Positions 18,573-29,755 of a stretch of DNA of 64,000 nt are shown here, piece after piece (the stretch's first letter is position 1; every line of letters starts with the position of its first letter). The translations under genes were made by a program, and so were the position numbers. Source of the DNA: Heterobasidion occidentale (Eukaryota > Basidiomycota > Agaricomycetes > Russulales > Bondarzewiaceae); NCBI GenBank assembly GCA_039111635.1, contig JBCAQO010000015.1:62001-126000 (forward strand), given 5' to 3'. The notes below the pieces were generated by a model, which was not told the origin of the DNA, made no database searches, and saw only the letters and a list, made by a program, of their open reading frames with translations.

Positions 18573-21500
18573 ATGTCTGACCCTTCATTCGCTCTCCCTT
18601 CCGTCTCCCCTCTCAATAATTGCAACTATCCTTCCTGGTCCAAGGAGATCAAGGCCTGGCTTCGTCTCAAAGGCCTGTGGCTTTTGGTCTCTGGTGATGA
18701 GACAGCCCCTGTTGGCACGAAGGAGAAGCCTGCTGAGGCAAGGGAGGTGGCAGAGTGGAAGAGGAATGCTCAGAAGGCTGCTGGTGCGCTCTTACTTTCG
18801 GTTGAGGAGCAGTTCAGAGGCGTTTTGGACGGCATTGAGGACGACCCCATCGCTATTTGGACCACATTGGAGGAGCAGTTCAACAAGAAGTCTGCTGGAT
18901 CGCGTTTCAACGCGATGGAGGACCTCTTTTCGATCAAGAAGCGCAACGATGAGTCCCTCCAGTCCCTCATTCATCGTGTGGACGAGTCTATGCGCGTCCT
19001 GAGGAACCTCCGCGACTCTGGCTTCGATCTCAAGAAGCAGGACGAGGAGCTGACTTGCATGGCGCTCTTGTGGTCTCTCCCCTCCGAGTTTGAGACCTTC
19101 CGCTCCTCCCTCAGTCTCATGGACGTCTTGTCTCGCTCCAAGCTCGAGGACGCGTTCAGGCGCGAGGATTTGAACCGTGCGCGTCGTTCTGATGCCACAG
19201 ACTCTGCACAGGCCCTTGTGGCATCCTTTCCTTCATCCCCCTCCTCTTCCTCTACCTCCTACAAACGTTCCAAGCAGCCCAGGAAGCAGTACAAGTGCGA
19301 CTTCTGCGGTGCCACTGGCCACACTGATGACAGGTGCTTCAAGAGGATCAATGAGGAGCTGAAGAAGTCGAAGCCACACCAGGCCCACTCGGTTCAGGCC
19401 CCTGAGGCCTCTGGTCCGATGCAGTTTGCAGGCAATGCAAGTTTTCGTTCCCCTGCTCCATCCCCTTCGTCCACAGCCCCCTCACTCGTCACTGACCTCG
19501 ATTGGAACGCGGACACAGGTGCGACCTCTCATATGACGCCCCATCGCCACTGGCTTCGCCACTATCGTCCCTTCGTCGTTCCCATTCGTCTTGCAGACTC
19601 GTCTGTCATCTATTCTGCTGGTGTTGGGACTGTGGTGTTCAATCCGGTTGTTGGAGGTAAAGGGCGCAGTCTGTGGAGTTCTCAAACGTCCTACACGTCC
19701 CTGATCTTGGCTGTAATCTCCTGTCTGTGCTGTATTTGACTCAGCACAAGCACTTTTCTGTGCTAATAGAAGGATCTTCGATGCATTTCTCCCGGGACGG
19801 TGCAGTGTGGTTTATGGCGATCGTTCCTGATGGTTCCAACAACGCCTATCTCCAAGGGACCACCTCCACCGTTGTTTTGCAGTCTGCTGGTGCCGCTTCT
19901 ACTCTCCCTCTCGATTGGTCCCTGTGGCATCGTCGTCTCTGTCACCACCACCATGCTGGGGTGCAGAAAATGGTCAAGGAGCGTCTCGTTACTGGTCTAC
20001 AGCTCGATTCGGACGTGCAGCCTGACCCTGTGTGCGAGCCCTGTCTCTCTGGCAAGATGCATGCTCACCCCTTCCCCTCCACTGGCTCTGTCACCTCCAA
20101 GCCGCTTGAACTCGTCCATTCTGATCTCCATGGTCCTCTCCCTGTTGCCACTCACTCTGGAATGCGCTACTGGATCACCTTCATTGATGAGTTCACCAAG
20201 CTCAAGTGGTCTATGTCCTGCGCTTGAAGAGCGACGCGTTTGAGGCTTTCAAGCGCTACAAGGCCTATGTGGAGAATCTGACTGGACAGCGCATTTTGGC
20301 TTGCAGGATGACAAGGGAGGAGAGTACATGTCTAATGCCTGGGACTCGTTTTGTTTGGAGCATGGGATCGCTAGGAGGCACACGGCGCGCAATCGGCCAC
20401 AGCAGAACGGCGTGGCAGAGCGTGCCAATCGCACCATCATGGAGGCCCTCACTGCTATGCTCTCTGAATCCCATTTGCCACTTGTTTTCTGGGGCGAGGC
20501 TCTGCCGCTTATGTGCACGTCTGGAATCGACTCTGGACATCTACCCTGAAGGGCAAGACGCCATTTGAGATGGTCCATGGAAAGAAACCGGATGTTTCGC
20601 ACTTGCGGGTCTGGGGCTGCTTGGCTTATGTGCATGTGCAGAGGGACAAAAGGGATGGATTTGGATCGCATATGGAGAAGTGCGTGTTTATTGGGTACCC
20701 TGAGGGCTACAAGGCGTGGAAGTTCTACAATCCTGCGACTCGGAAGGTCATCATTTCGGAAAGGGCAGACTTTGATGAGCGATTCTTTCCTGGGACTCGC
20801 CACTTTGATGCTAACACCCAGTCTGCCACCCCTCCTCCTTCGTCTCTGTTTAGTCTTTGGGATGCAGATGTTGATCCGGTGCCGATTCTGGGGGGGGAAG
20901 CAGATGCTCCTCCTCCTGCTGGTCACCTGGAAGACGCTCCCATTGATCAGGATCATCCTGTGGCAGACCCAGCACCTCCTCCACCTCTTGCTCCTGTTGT
21001 TGTCCCTCCTGATGCTCCCCCTCCTGTCATTCCAGCGCCACCTCCTGCTCTCAGAACACGCTCTAGGAATCGCTCTGCCACCCCTGAACCAGGTCCATCT
21101 GTTACTCGACGCTCTACTCGCACTCGTCGCGCTCCTGGTGAATGGTGGAAGCTTAGGACGCTGCCTGGAGACGATGATGCTCATTCGGACTCCGCTCAGG
21201 ACGCCCCTGATGCTTCTGGAGATGCAGAGATGGAACCCATTGTTGAGGACGCATTTCTGGCTGAAGTCGAGCGTGCCCTGTTCACCTCTGGTGCGAAAAG
21301 GCTGAGCCGTCGACGTATCGTCAGGCAATGAAGCGCCCTGATGCAGATGAGTGGCAGAAGGCGGCAGAGGAAGAGATGGAGGCGCATGCTCGGAATCGCA
21401 CCTGGGACATTGTTCCACTCCTGAGGGCTGCAAGGCGATTGGTTCTCGTTGGGTTTTCAAGGTGAAGCACAACACGGATGGCTCTGTCGAACGCTACAAG

Positions 21501-22868
21501 GCTCGTCTCGTCGCCAAGGGCTTCAGTCAGCGCCCTGGGTTTGATTATTTCGAGACATTCGCCCCACAGCCAAGTTTGCAGCCATTCGTGCTATCCTTGC
21601 TCTCTCTGCCCTCGAGGACTTTCACCTGCGCTCTGTGGACATCTCCCATGCGTTTATCAATGGCGATCTGGACACTGTGGTGTATATGGAGCAGCCTGAG
21701 GGATTTGAGCAGGGAGGTCCTGAGATGGTCTGTCGCTTGATGAAGGGCTTGTATGGGCTGAAGCAGGCGAGTCGGCTGTGGTACAGGAAGCTCAAGGCGG
21801 TACTGGAGCGCATGGGATTCAAGGCGATCTACTCTGACAACAGCATCTATGTCTATGCCAAGGATCAGGTCAAGGTCATTCTGCCAGTCTTTGTGGATGA
21901 CTGCACTTTTGCATCGAATTCCCTGTCCCTGCTCGATGATCTTGTTGTTGAGCTCTCTAGGTCGTTCAAGCTTCGCGATTTGGGACCCACCACCGCTCTT
22001 CTTGGGATAGAGATTGCCAGGGATCGCGCCAATCGTCGCCTGATGCTCTCCCAGCGCCAGTACATCCTAGACATGCTGGAGCGTTACGGACAGGCCGACT
22101 CGACCCCTGTGAAGACCCCATGGTCCCTGGCACCAATCTCTCTGTCTCCATGGCCCCTGTATCGACTGAGGACAAGGAGTACATGAAGAAGGTTCCCTAT
22201 ATCTCTGCTGTTGGTTCCTTGCTGTTCCTTGCACTCGCCACTCGTCCTGACATCGCCCACACGGTCTCTGTCCTATGCCGTTTCAACTCGAATCCTGGAT
22301 TGCGCACTGGAAGGCTGTGAAGCATTTGTTTCGCTACCTGAGAGGCACCCTGGATTATCGACTCGTCTATGGCCCCACTGACTCCAAGGAGCTCTTCACC
22401 TCGTTCTGTGATGCTGATCATGCAGGCAACCCTGACAACGGACGGTCCACCAGTGGATATGTGTTGCGCATTGGCTCTGGAGCGATCAGCTGGAGCTCCA
22501 AGCTTCAGGGACTCGTTGCACAGTCGACCACAGAGGCAGAATTCATTGCTGCCGTTGATGCGGGCCGGGAGATCGTCTGGATGCGCAATTTGCTCACTGA
22601 ACTTGGCTACTCCCTGTCTGAGCCGTCGATTCTCCGCGTTGATAACCAGTCGGCTGTTGCAGTTAGCAAGAATCCAGAGCACCATGGGCGCATGAAGCAT
22701 CTCGATCTTCGTTTCTTTTGGCTCAGGGACCAGGTAGAGGCTGGTGTGATTGCGCCAGCCTACGTTCCTACTGCGGACAACGCTGCGGACATCCTGACGA
22801 AGGCTGTTCCACCTGAGAAGGTGAAGATTTGCTGCAGCTTGATGGGACTGGAGGATCTGCCGCATTAG
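18573..22868 (+). pseudogene. gag-pol: Copia gag-pol of C2, broken by about eight or nine indels
   Basis: Nearly identical in sequence to the C1 polyprotein, with start Met at 18573 and stop at 22866-22868. Gag and protease are open to about 19660. A 1-nt loss near 19662 then shifts the frame. Further single-base losses occur near 20206, 20302, 20504, 21420, 21565 and 22117. There is a 14-bp insertion near 21290 (GTGCGAAAAGGCTG-like) and indels near 22298. Between the breaks all catalytic blocks seen in C1 remain recognisable (integrase core, FVDD of RT, DADHAGN of RNase H). Nonsense substitutions are hardly seen. The break pattern is unusual for slow decay and could be partly sequencing or assembly error. 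Confidence 0.9.
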
Positions 22869-22911
22869 GAGGGTGTTATGGACGCTCTAGAGGCGTGGAA
22901 TCAGGAGGGTG

Positions 22912-23441
22912 TGTTGCTTGTGGCCGTTCTGGTTGATGTGGCATGGGTGCCACATGCGTGCCACCTATGGGACTCATTGATTACTCGCCTCTGCAGCTGG
23001 GAGCGGCACTACAGCCACTCCCAGAGCGGGTATATTGCTTTCTTTCTCCTTTTGGACTGTCTCACTTTGTTTTCACCTTGTCTCACTTGTTTCAGTTGTT
23101 TCACCGGGTTAGCCGCCTGAGGCGGTCCTGTGTGATGTCATTGACACTCCGGACCGACCTCCAGGTGGATCTTTTGTCCGCTCTCCAAGGTGGACCACCT
23201 GTAATGACTCGTTGATGTCATACCTTCCTATTTCGTTTCTTATTGTTCTCTGTAGCTTAAATACCTGTGGTCCGAGGGCGATTCTTTCTTCAGACTCTTA
23301 CCCTCTGGACCACAGGTGCGCTCCCTTCTGTTCGTTGTATTTACTTTAGACTCTTACCCTCTGGACCACAGTCCTGTCGTTATAGAGCTTCTTTTTGGCA
23401 CTCTCTCTGTGCCAGTCGCTTCATTCTCACTGCGCTCAACA
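22912..23441 (+). repeat. Middle LTR of C2
   Basis: 530 bp, starting TGTTGCTTGTGG and ending GCTCAACA. It carries the ATTGACACTCC and TTCTCACTGCGC variants of C1 rather than those of the two outer C2 LTRs. It is preceded by the normal purine tract AGGAGGGTG and followed by ATCTT, an RNase H position of copia. Confidence 0.9.
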
Positions 23442-23648
23442 ATCTTCGTTTCTTTTGGCTCAGGGACCAGGTAGAGGCTGGTGTGATTGCTCCAGCCTAC
23501 GTTCCTACTGCGGACAACGCTGCGGACATCCTGACGAAGGCTGTTCCACCTGAGAAGGTGAAGATTTGCTGCAGCTTGATGGGACTAGAGGATCTGGCGC
23601 ATTAGGAGGGTGTTTTGGACGCTGTAGAGGCGTGCAATCAGGAGGGTG
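23442..23648 (+). pseudogene. Copia 3' tail: end of RNase H plus purine tract
   Basis: This repeats the last ~207 bp of the copia internal region (LRFFWLRDQVEAGVIAPAYV through the stop at 23605, then AGGAGGGTG). It starts in the middle of RNase H, directly after the middle LTR. It is the leftover of the original host copia after another C element inserted here. Confidence 0.88.
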
Positions 23649-24178
23649 TGTTGTTTGTGGCCGTTCTGGTTGATGTGGCATGGGTGCCACATGCGTGCCA
23701 CCTATGGGACTCATTGATTACTCGCCTCTGCAGCTGGGAGCGGCCCTACAGCCACTCCCAGAGCGGGTATATTGCTTTCTTTCTCCTTTTGGACTGTCTC
23801 ACTTTTTTCCACCTTGTCTCACTTTGTTTCAGTTGTTTCACCGGGTTAGCCGGTTGAGGCGGTCCTGTGTGATGTCACTGACACTCCGGACCGACCTCCA
23901 GGTGGAGCTTTTGACCGCTTTGTAAGGTGGACCACCTGTAACGACCCGTTGATGTCATACCTTCCTTTTTCGTTTCTTATTGTTCTCTGTAGCTTAAATA
24001 CCCGTGGTCCGAGGGCGATTCTTTCTTCAGACTCTTACCCTCTGGACCACAGGTGCGCTCCCTTCTGTTCGTTGTATCTACTTCAGACTCTTACCCTCTG
24101 GACCACAGTCCTGTCGTTATAGAGCTTCTTTTTGGCACTCTCTCTGTGCCAGTCGCTTCATTGTCACTGCGCTTAACA
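23649..24178 (+). repeat. Third (outer right) LTR of C2
   Basis: 530 bp. The second half is identical in its diagnostic variants to the first C2 LTR, ending GCGCTTAACA. It is followed by TSD TTTTT and A2 gag sequence. Confidence 0.92.
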
Positions 24179-24183
24179 TTTTT

Positions 24184-25111
24184 GGAAGTAAGAAACTTGT
24201 TCCTTGTTGGTGATGTCGGCGTCGGTGGCTATAAGAATGAATTGATTGGAATATTCATCCACTGTCATCTTCCCTTGAGAGAAAGACATGAGAGCGCTTC
24301 GGGCCTTGTCTATAAGGTTTGTTTCCTTAAACTGAAGTTTAAACTTGTCATAGAAGTCAGTCCAAGTCCCGAGGGTTTTGGGTGGAGTGGCCCTGACTGT
24401 CTTCTTCAGAAAGCTTTCTGCCCATATGCCGGCCATTCCATATCTCATACGTGAGAGGGTGAGGGAGACTTTGTCCTTGTCCATCTTGTACCGGTCTGAT
24501 TCTGCTGTAAAAAGGAGGCAATTCATAATGAATTTCTGTGATTGTGTTCTGTCTCCCTCGAAGTTATCAGGGAGTTTAAGCTTTCCTCTTCCGGACAATG
24601 TGATTGCAGGGGGATCTGTAGGATTTGTCGACATAATGGTGTTATCTTCAATATTTCGGGTGTTGATCGGTGTTTGAATATCCGAGGATTTGGACTCAGA
24701 TGTTCCTTCTTCTTCTTCTGATGTATCCGGGATTTCCGGTTCGGGGTTTCTGTACTGGGGTGGCTCTACCCAGTCTTCTGCTATTTCGTCCCAAGCCTAC
24801 TCAGCTTCTGTTTCATCTTCTCTTGTGAAGAAATATGGTCCTTCTCGGTACGAGCAGTTATCAAAGTTTGGGGGAGCTGGCCGATTGGTGTCGGAGTAAT
24901 ACTAGTGGTTTCCCCTTTGATGGATAGGACAATTGTTCTGTCGAAGTTGGTTGTGGATCTGTCTAGTGCCTGGTAGAAATCCTAGGCCTAGGTCTTGCTC
25001 TAGGGCGTGTGAAGTAATGCTCTTCGGTGGAGGTCTATGGCTCCACCGATGAGGGTTGTGAGAGAGAGTGTAGCAGCAAGCAAAGTGTGGTGCAAGGTAG
25101 GGGTAAAAGCG
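24184..25111 (-). pseudogene. gag: A2 leader and gag, 5' part
   Basis: On the - strand, a Met at 24634 opens an ORF with KLKLPDNFEGDRTQSQKF and DKARSALMSFSQGKMTVDEY. This is a retroviral capsid-like region typical of fungal Ty3/gypsy Gag, and it runs into C2 at 24183. Coding similarity to A1 extends upstream of this Met: an acidic TSEEEEGTSES stretch and a YREGPYFFTRED stretch, with one TAG at a former Trp near 24798. The true start is therefore probably further upstream, nearer the LTR. The remainder up to 25111 is leader. Confidence 0.82.
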
Positions 25112-25121
25112 AGTCTATTCT
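25112..25121 (-). promoter_or_regulatory. Primer binding site of A2 (self-priming type)
   Basis: On the - strand AGAATAGACT starts 2 nt inside the 5' LTR. It is fully complementary to the - strand AGTCTATTCT at 25287-25296 in that LTR. The layout is the same as in A1. Confidence 0.6.
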
Positions 25122-25123
25122 AG

Positions 25124-25702
25124 TGTTACAAACTGCTCGTTCAGTAACCCAAGAGTAATAGGTTCTTCCCTAGGTCGCATGATGGACTGAGTGGTGGACA
25201 AAGTCTCGACTGTATCAGGCAACGATACAGGAGGGAATCATGATTGGCTCTAAGTTACACAGTGTGGTGACTGCGTAGGAACGAAGAGAATAGACTGAAG
25301 ATCCTCAGCCTATTCTATGGGCCTTATATACTGTATAGAGTATAGGGTAAGAGTCCGTATGCTTCTCCGGGTTTCCATCCTAGGAGAGCTGTGGTCGCCG
25401 TCTCTCTCAGCCGGTGCCTACTCTTGTACTTCTCCAGTCGCACCAATCCATCCTAGTGCGACGAGGTGCTTACCCATAAGCCCTAAGCCCATGGCATGTG
25501 AATGCCTCTCTTATTACTGTGTGAACCTTGTGTCCCTCCAATATAGCCTCTACCGATGTCTTGAGGAACTATTGGTTCAGTCGGCTCCTAAGGACATGCC
25601 GAATACCTTGTTGTACGTTCCGTAGTGGAGCCGCCTAGCATGTGATGCTTGAATCATCGGGTAGACTGGCCCCGAAGGGCCCCAATCAGTCAAGTCATAA
25701 CA
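25124..25702 (-). repeat. A LTR shared by A2 (as 5' LTR) and A3 (as 3' LTR)
   Basis: 579 bp, TGTTACAAAC to GTCATAACA on the + strand. To its left is the leader and gag of A2. To its right, in the same - orientation, is the 3' end of A3. No second LTR or TSD separates them. The TATA-like region is around 25324-25336, and the presumed transcript start AGTCTATTCT (- strand) is at 25287-25296. Confidence 0.88.
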
Positions 25703-26058
25703 GCCTTTAGTAGTTTTACATCATTCCGGATGTGGTTTTGTTGCTGCTATTGGCAGCACAGTGGGGTGTGACTACTAGCTGATGCATTATGATAGGGCCT
25801 CCTAATGCAAAAACGACCCTATAGAACTGGAGATCCAAAGTGAGACACCCAAACACCTGTCAAACCTTGACAGCGGGGTTAAAATCACTGCTTTCCAGAC
25901 AGTGACCTAGCATTAATATAAGTAGATCATTGCATCTCATGCTTCCAGTTGACGGGGTCCAAGTTATTGGAGGAATGTCCATATCATAGGCTATTTGTCA
26001 GAACCATTATAAACTGAGGGCCCTCTAATGCGGAAATGGCCCAATAAAACTGGAGATC
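25703..26058 (-). other. A3 3' non-coding region with internal repeat
   Basis: No coding frame is seen. A ~100-bp block occurs twice (about 25790-25885 and 26010-26115), recognisable by AACTGGAGATCC and TCTTGACA/CCTTGACA. The part next to the LTR (TAGTTTTACATCATTCCGGA) resembles A4 at 63807-63832. In A4, however, about 830 bp separate that sequence from the LTR, so A3 appears to have lost the segment adjoining the LTR, including the usual purine tract. Confidence 0.55.
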
Positions 26059-26685
26059 CTAGTGGGAAGTCTGATTACTTGTCAGAATACCTCTTGACAA
26101 TGAGAGGGTGAGATGCGCCATGAGTGCCGCTATGGTAAGCCAAATGTGACTAGTCAGGTACTTCCCCTTCCTTTTTCTCTTTTCACAGTTTAATGACATC
26201 TTGATCAGAGTGTCATCCAGGTTCAAGGTTTTCCTTCCTATGCTTAGTTTAACATCATCGCAGATGTTAATGTTGGTTGTCCTGTGCATGAAACTAGTAC
26301 CTGTGGTGTAGAGGGTCCTTTCCTCTCCATTACCAATAATCCGCCTTGTAGTCCCCTCAACCTTCATTTGGCCTATAGTAGGGGTCGATGACCTTGGTGT
26401 TGCCAATCTCGTTCCATGCATCTATCTTTGCTCAAGTCCATGTTGTAGTTCTTGCAACCGGTTGTGGAGGGCCTCAAGTTTGTTGAGTAGGGTGAGTATG
26501 CGCTCCTTTACTTCTGCTACTTCTATGAGTATTAACAGGCAGCAAATTTCTTGGTCAAGTTGTTTGAGCCTCATGGGGGCTCTCGATGTTCCTCCCCTGT
26601 TGCAGTGTTCCCCTTGCCCTTCTGTTCCCTTGTCCCACATTCCTCCAATACCTTGGGGGTTGTTCATTGTCGGTGGTCTGAACAT
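26059..26685 (-). pseudogene. A3 second post-pol reading frame with coiled-coil segment
   Basis: On the - strand a Met at 26685 opens 87 codons ending in a heptad-rich stretch (VKERILTLLNKLEALHNRL, then QELQHGLEQR). A single TAG follows, after which the same frame continues from the next codon (26421) for 120 codons to 26059. The coiled-coil suggests oligomerisation. No family is recognised and no second copy exists in the window for comparison. It may be the C-terminal part of the A ORF3 protein. Confidence 0.4.
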
Positions 26686-26869
26686 GATTTCCAGTGTGTT
26701 GACCCTATAGAAGAAGGGCGAGGGCCTCTTGGTCCTGTTGAAACTGTTGTTGCACTATCATTCAGACATACTCAGTCTAAGTGGAGGCATCCTGATTACC
26801 TGGAGATGGTACTTTTTGGACGGCCTCATTTCGCCAAGGTTGTGCACGAAAGGGGTTGATCCTAATGGG

Positions 26870-27700
26870 CTATGAGTGGGATGGCTTGCCATTGGAGAGG
26901 AGAGTGGGGAGTAGTTCAAGGTTGACGAACGCCAAGAACTTGTTCAGACGTATGAGAAGGGCATAACCCTCATCATATCCTCGGGAGTACCAGGAGGCTG
27001 CCCAATAATCATCTGTATAGGCCAGTATCCTGATTTGGTCACTGGTGTTAGCTAGTTGTCAAGGTACCTTGCTGTGCTTGCTTCTGGGTTGTCCTGCCAG
27101 GAAGTTAGTAAGCCTCTGCAAGGCCAGCACGGTGGCCATCTGAATTACTGCAAAGATAGTGGTACATTGGAGCAGGGCATCTCCTAGCCCTTCTAGCTCT
27201 CTGGGATGCAGACCTCTACTACTAGCAGGGGGTCCTGCCAGTCTGGCAGCTAATCTGTCACCCATTGTTGGCTCCAGTACATCTCCCACAACAGCTGTAG
27301 CTAATTCATGTTGGTCATGTTCTGAAGGTCTTCTTCTATCTCTTGCTACCAATCTCAGTCCACTTGGAACAGTCACTGCCGTTGCTTTTAAAGCTATAGG
27401 TGGAGCTGATCTTCCTTCTCCTTGATGCTCCACAAGGTAGTTGCCATGAGTTCCCGCAACCCGTAATGGGGTTTGCGGTCTGGTTCCTTCTATGGGTTTG
27501 GCTGTGAGGACAGAGGTCGCGACTTGTATGGAAATTCCTTCTAGTACGCTTGGGTGGCTGTGTTTTCTAGATTGTCTAGTGTCAGCATTGGCAATGGTGA
27601 GGATAATGTACAGAGAGGAGTTTCTTGAGGGTGATGAGGTTGTTCCTTTATCAATAAGCATAGCACGTTTGGGGGAGTAGTATGAGGAATTGTTGGACAT
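26870..27700 (-). pseudogene. A3 post-pol ORF (ORF3), unknown function
   Basis: On the - strand an ORF of 213 codons (27700-27059) starts MSNNSSYYSPKRAML about 70 bp after pol. It contains RGLHPRELEGLGDALLQCTT and ends at a TGA after a Val-Pro pair. Protein similarity to A1 continues past this TGA in the same frame, through GYALLIRLNKFLAFVNLELL to about 26880. The TGA is present at the same place in A1. Position and conservation between two independently decayed copies argue that this was a real third gene of the A family. It has no recognised domain, signal peptide or membrane segment. Confidence 0.6.
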
Positions 27701-27759
27701 GGGCTAAGGAAGAGGTGTTGTCCTTTAGGAAGGGGAATCCTTCCTCCTTATATACCTTT

Positions 27760-28239
27760 CCTAGAGCTTAATTGCCATTGGTTGGGGCTTGTCTAGATAG
27801 CTTTTGTGAAACTCCCAAAATACTTTGTTGGCCATTCCTTTCAGGAGGGCAAAGGGTTCCCAGGTGTTATTTGCCTCAGGATATCCTACCCATTTGACAA
27901 GGTACTTTGTACCCTAACCTTGACACCTTGAATCTAAAACAGCTTCTACCTCATAGTGTTCCTCTTTGTTTAGGACCTCAGGAGGAGGTTTAGGGTAATT
28001 CCTTCTATGGGCCTCTATCTCCTGATACTCCATAAGCAGGGAGGCGTGGAACACCAGGTGTATCTTCCATGTTTCAGGTATTTCCAACTGATAAGCCAAG
28101 GAGCCAATTCCTTCCAGCACTCAGAAAGAGCCATAGTGTCTGGGTGCCAGTTTGACCTTTGGGTAAGTCATCCAAATGTGGGTTCCTTCTAACCATACTT
28201 GGGTTCCTGCAGAAGTTTCCTGTGTAGGTCTTAGTCTTT
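27760..28239 (-). pseudogene. pol: A3 pol: integrase C-terminus and chromodomain
   Basis: On the - strand: SLAYQLEIPETWKIHLVFHA, then EEHYEVEAVLDSRCQG, a stop, and TKYLVKWVGYPEANNTWEPF, ending EFHKSYLDKPQP near 27780. This is the same chromodomain as in A1 (9422-9535). The stop within the chromodomain and other breaks show decay. It is separated from the integrase core by a solo C LTR. Confidence 0.82.
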
Positions 28240-28753
28240 TGTTGAGCGCAGTGAGAATGAAGCGACTGGCACAAAGAGAGTGCCAAAAAGAAGCTCTATA
28301 ACGACAGGACTGTGGTCCAGAGGGTAAGAGTCTGAAGTAGATACAACGAACAGAAGGGAGCGCACCTGTGGTCCAGAAAGAATCGCCCTCGGACCACGGG
28401 TATTGAAGCTACAGAGAACAATAAGAAACGAAAAAGGAAGGCATGACATCAACGGGTCATTACAGGTGGTCCACCTTACAAAGCGGTCAAAGGCTCCACC
28501 TGGAGGTCGGTCCGGAGTGTCAATGACATCACATAGGACCGCCTCAGCCGGCTAACCCGGTGAAACAACTGAAACAAGGTGAGACAGGGTGAAAACAAAG
28601 TGAGACAGTCCAAAAGGAGAAAGAAAGCAATATACCCGCTCTGGGAGTGGCTGTAGGGCCGCTCCCAGCTGTAGAGGCGAGTAATCAACGAGTCCCAAAG
28701 GTGGCACGCATGTGGCACCCATGCCACATCAACCAGAACGGCCACAAACAACA
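28240..28753 (-). repeat. Solo C LTR inside A3 integrase
   Basis: 514 bp, TGTTGAGCG to AACAACA on the + strand. The TSD TCTTT is at 28235-28239 and 28754-28758. It lacks part of the second ~24-bp internal repeat, a different loss from that in the solo LTR at 8816. Removal restores the CACGCCAAAGA-type pol sequence seen in A1 near 8615. Confidence 0.92.
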
Positions 28754-28758
28754 TCTTT

Positions 28759-29750
28759 GGCGTGCTGTGGCTTCTTCTTAGACTTCTCAGATTAGCTGTA
28801 AACACTTAGTTATTGCAGGCACCTTGGTCTCTAAAGCTGAGTCAACTGAATATGAGGGATTGAACTCATAGAGGACCTGGAATTGTGATTTCCCTGTAGC
28901 GGAGTGTCTTCGGGTGTTGTGGGAGAATTCTACAAAGAGGAGCAGGTTCACCCAGTTATCCTAATGATAGTTGCAAAAGATTCATAGGAATTGTTTGATT
29001 TTCTGATTGACCTGTTCTGTTTCTCTATCTGTCTGGAGGTGATAAGCCATGCTGAGGGCTAAGGTAATCCCTAATTCTTTCCACAGTTCTCACGTAAATC
29101 TCACTGCAAACTGAGGGCCCCTGTCGGACACCACCTTAGTCGGCAAGCCATACTATTTGAACACATTGTCCTGGAAGAGCGTTGTGGTCTCTTCTGCTGT
29201 GATTGTCTTTTTGCATAGAGTTATGACAATTTCCTTGGACAATCCCTGGTCGACCACCATATTAATTGAGTTATAACCCCTGCTTTCTGGGAGGTCTGTT
29301 ACAAATTCGGTGGCGATGAAGCACCAAGGAACATTTGTTGTTTTCCAGTGGTTGGATTGGTGGATGGGTCCAATGGGGTAAATTCTTGGTGAATTGGCAC
29401 ACTGCACATCCATCCATGTATTGGTGGACAAACTTGGTCAACTCCAAAGTTTTTGCTTGGCCTGGATGTCCCATGGCCATGATGTCATGGTACGTCTTGA
29501 TGATTGTTTGCCTGAGGAGGTCATCTTTTGAAACACATATGTAACCATTGCATTACATAATTCCATCTTGATGTGTCTATTTCCCTAAATCCCCTCCCAT
29601 TGCTTAAGGTCCCTTTTCAAGCAGTTTCTTGAGGGCTATATCAACTAACAAGTCATGTTCCAAATATGAGTGTTGAATAAGGGAAAGGAGGTCTGATGAT
29701 ATAATTTTGATTGCTTTGCAATGCATATCCTAGTCTAATTCCACCAATGT
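28759..29750 (-). pseudogene. pol: A3 pol: integrase zinc finger and core
   Basis: On the - strand: GHPGQAKTLELTKFVHQYMDGCAVCQ (29380-29470, zinc finger), TDLPESRGYNSINMVVDQGL (about 29240-29300, first core Asp region) and a VSDRGPQFAV-like stretch near 29110-29140 (second Asp). The A-family integrase follows to 28759. Several stops are present. The B1 element interrupts the sequence on the RNase H side at 29751. Confidence 0.82.
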
Positions 29751-29755
29751 TTTAC

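Larger units (their letters stand above)
17848..24178 (+). mobile_element. Copia composite C2 with three LTRs, inserted in A2 gag
   Basis: The structure is LTR (17848-18378), internal region with frameshifted gag-pol, LTR (22912-23441), a 207-bp 3' internal tail (23442-23648) and LTR (23649-24178). The outer LTRs are flanked by TTTTT (17843-17847 and 24179-24183). In their second halves they share variants that the middle LTR lacks, for example CACTGACA and GCGCTTAACA. The outer pair therefore belongs to one insertion. The middle LTR comes from a second C element that landed in the RNase H tail and then recombined. Confidence 0.92.
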
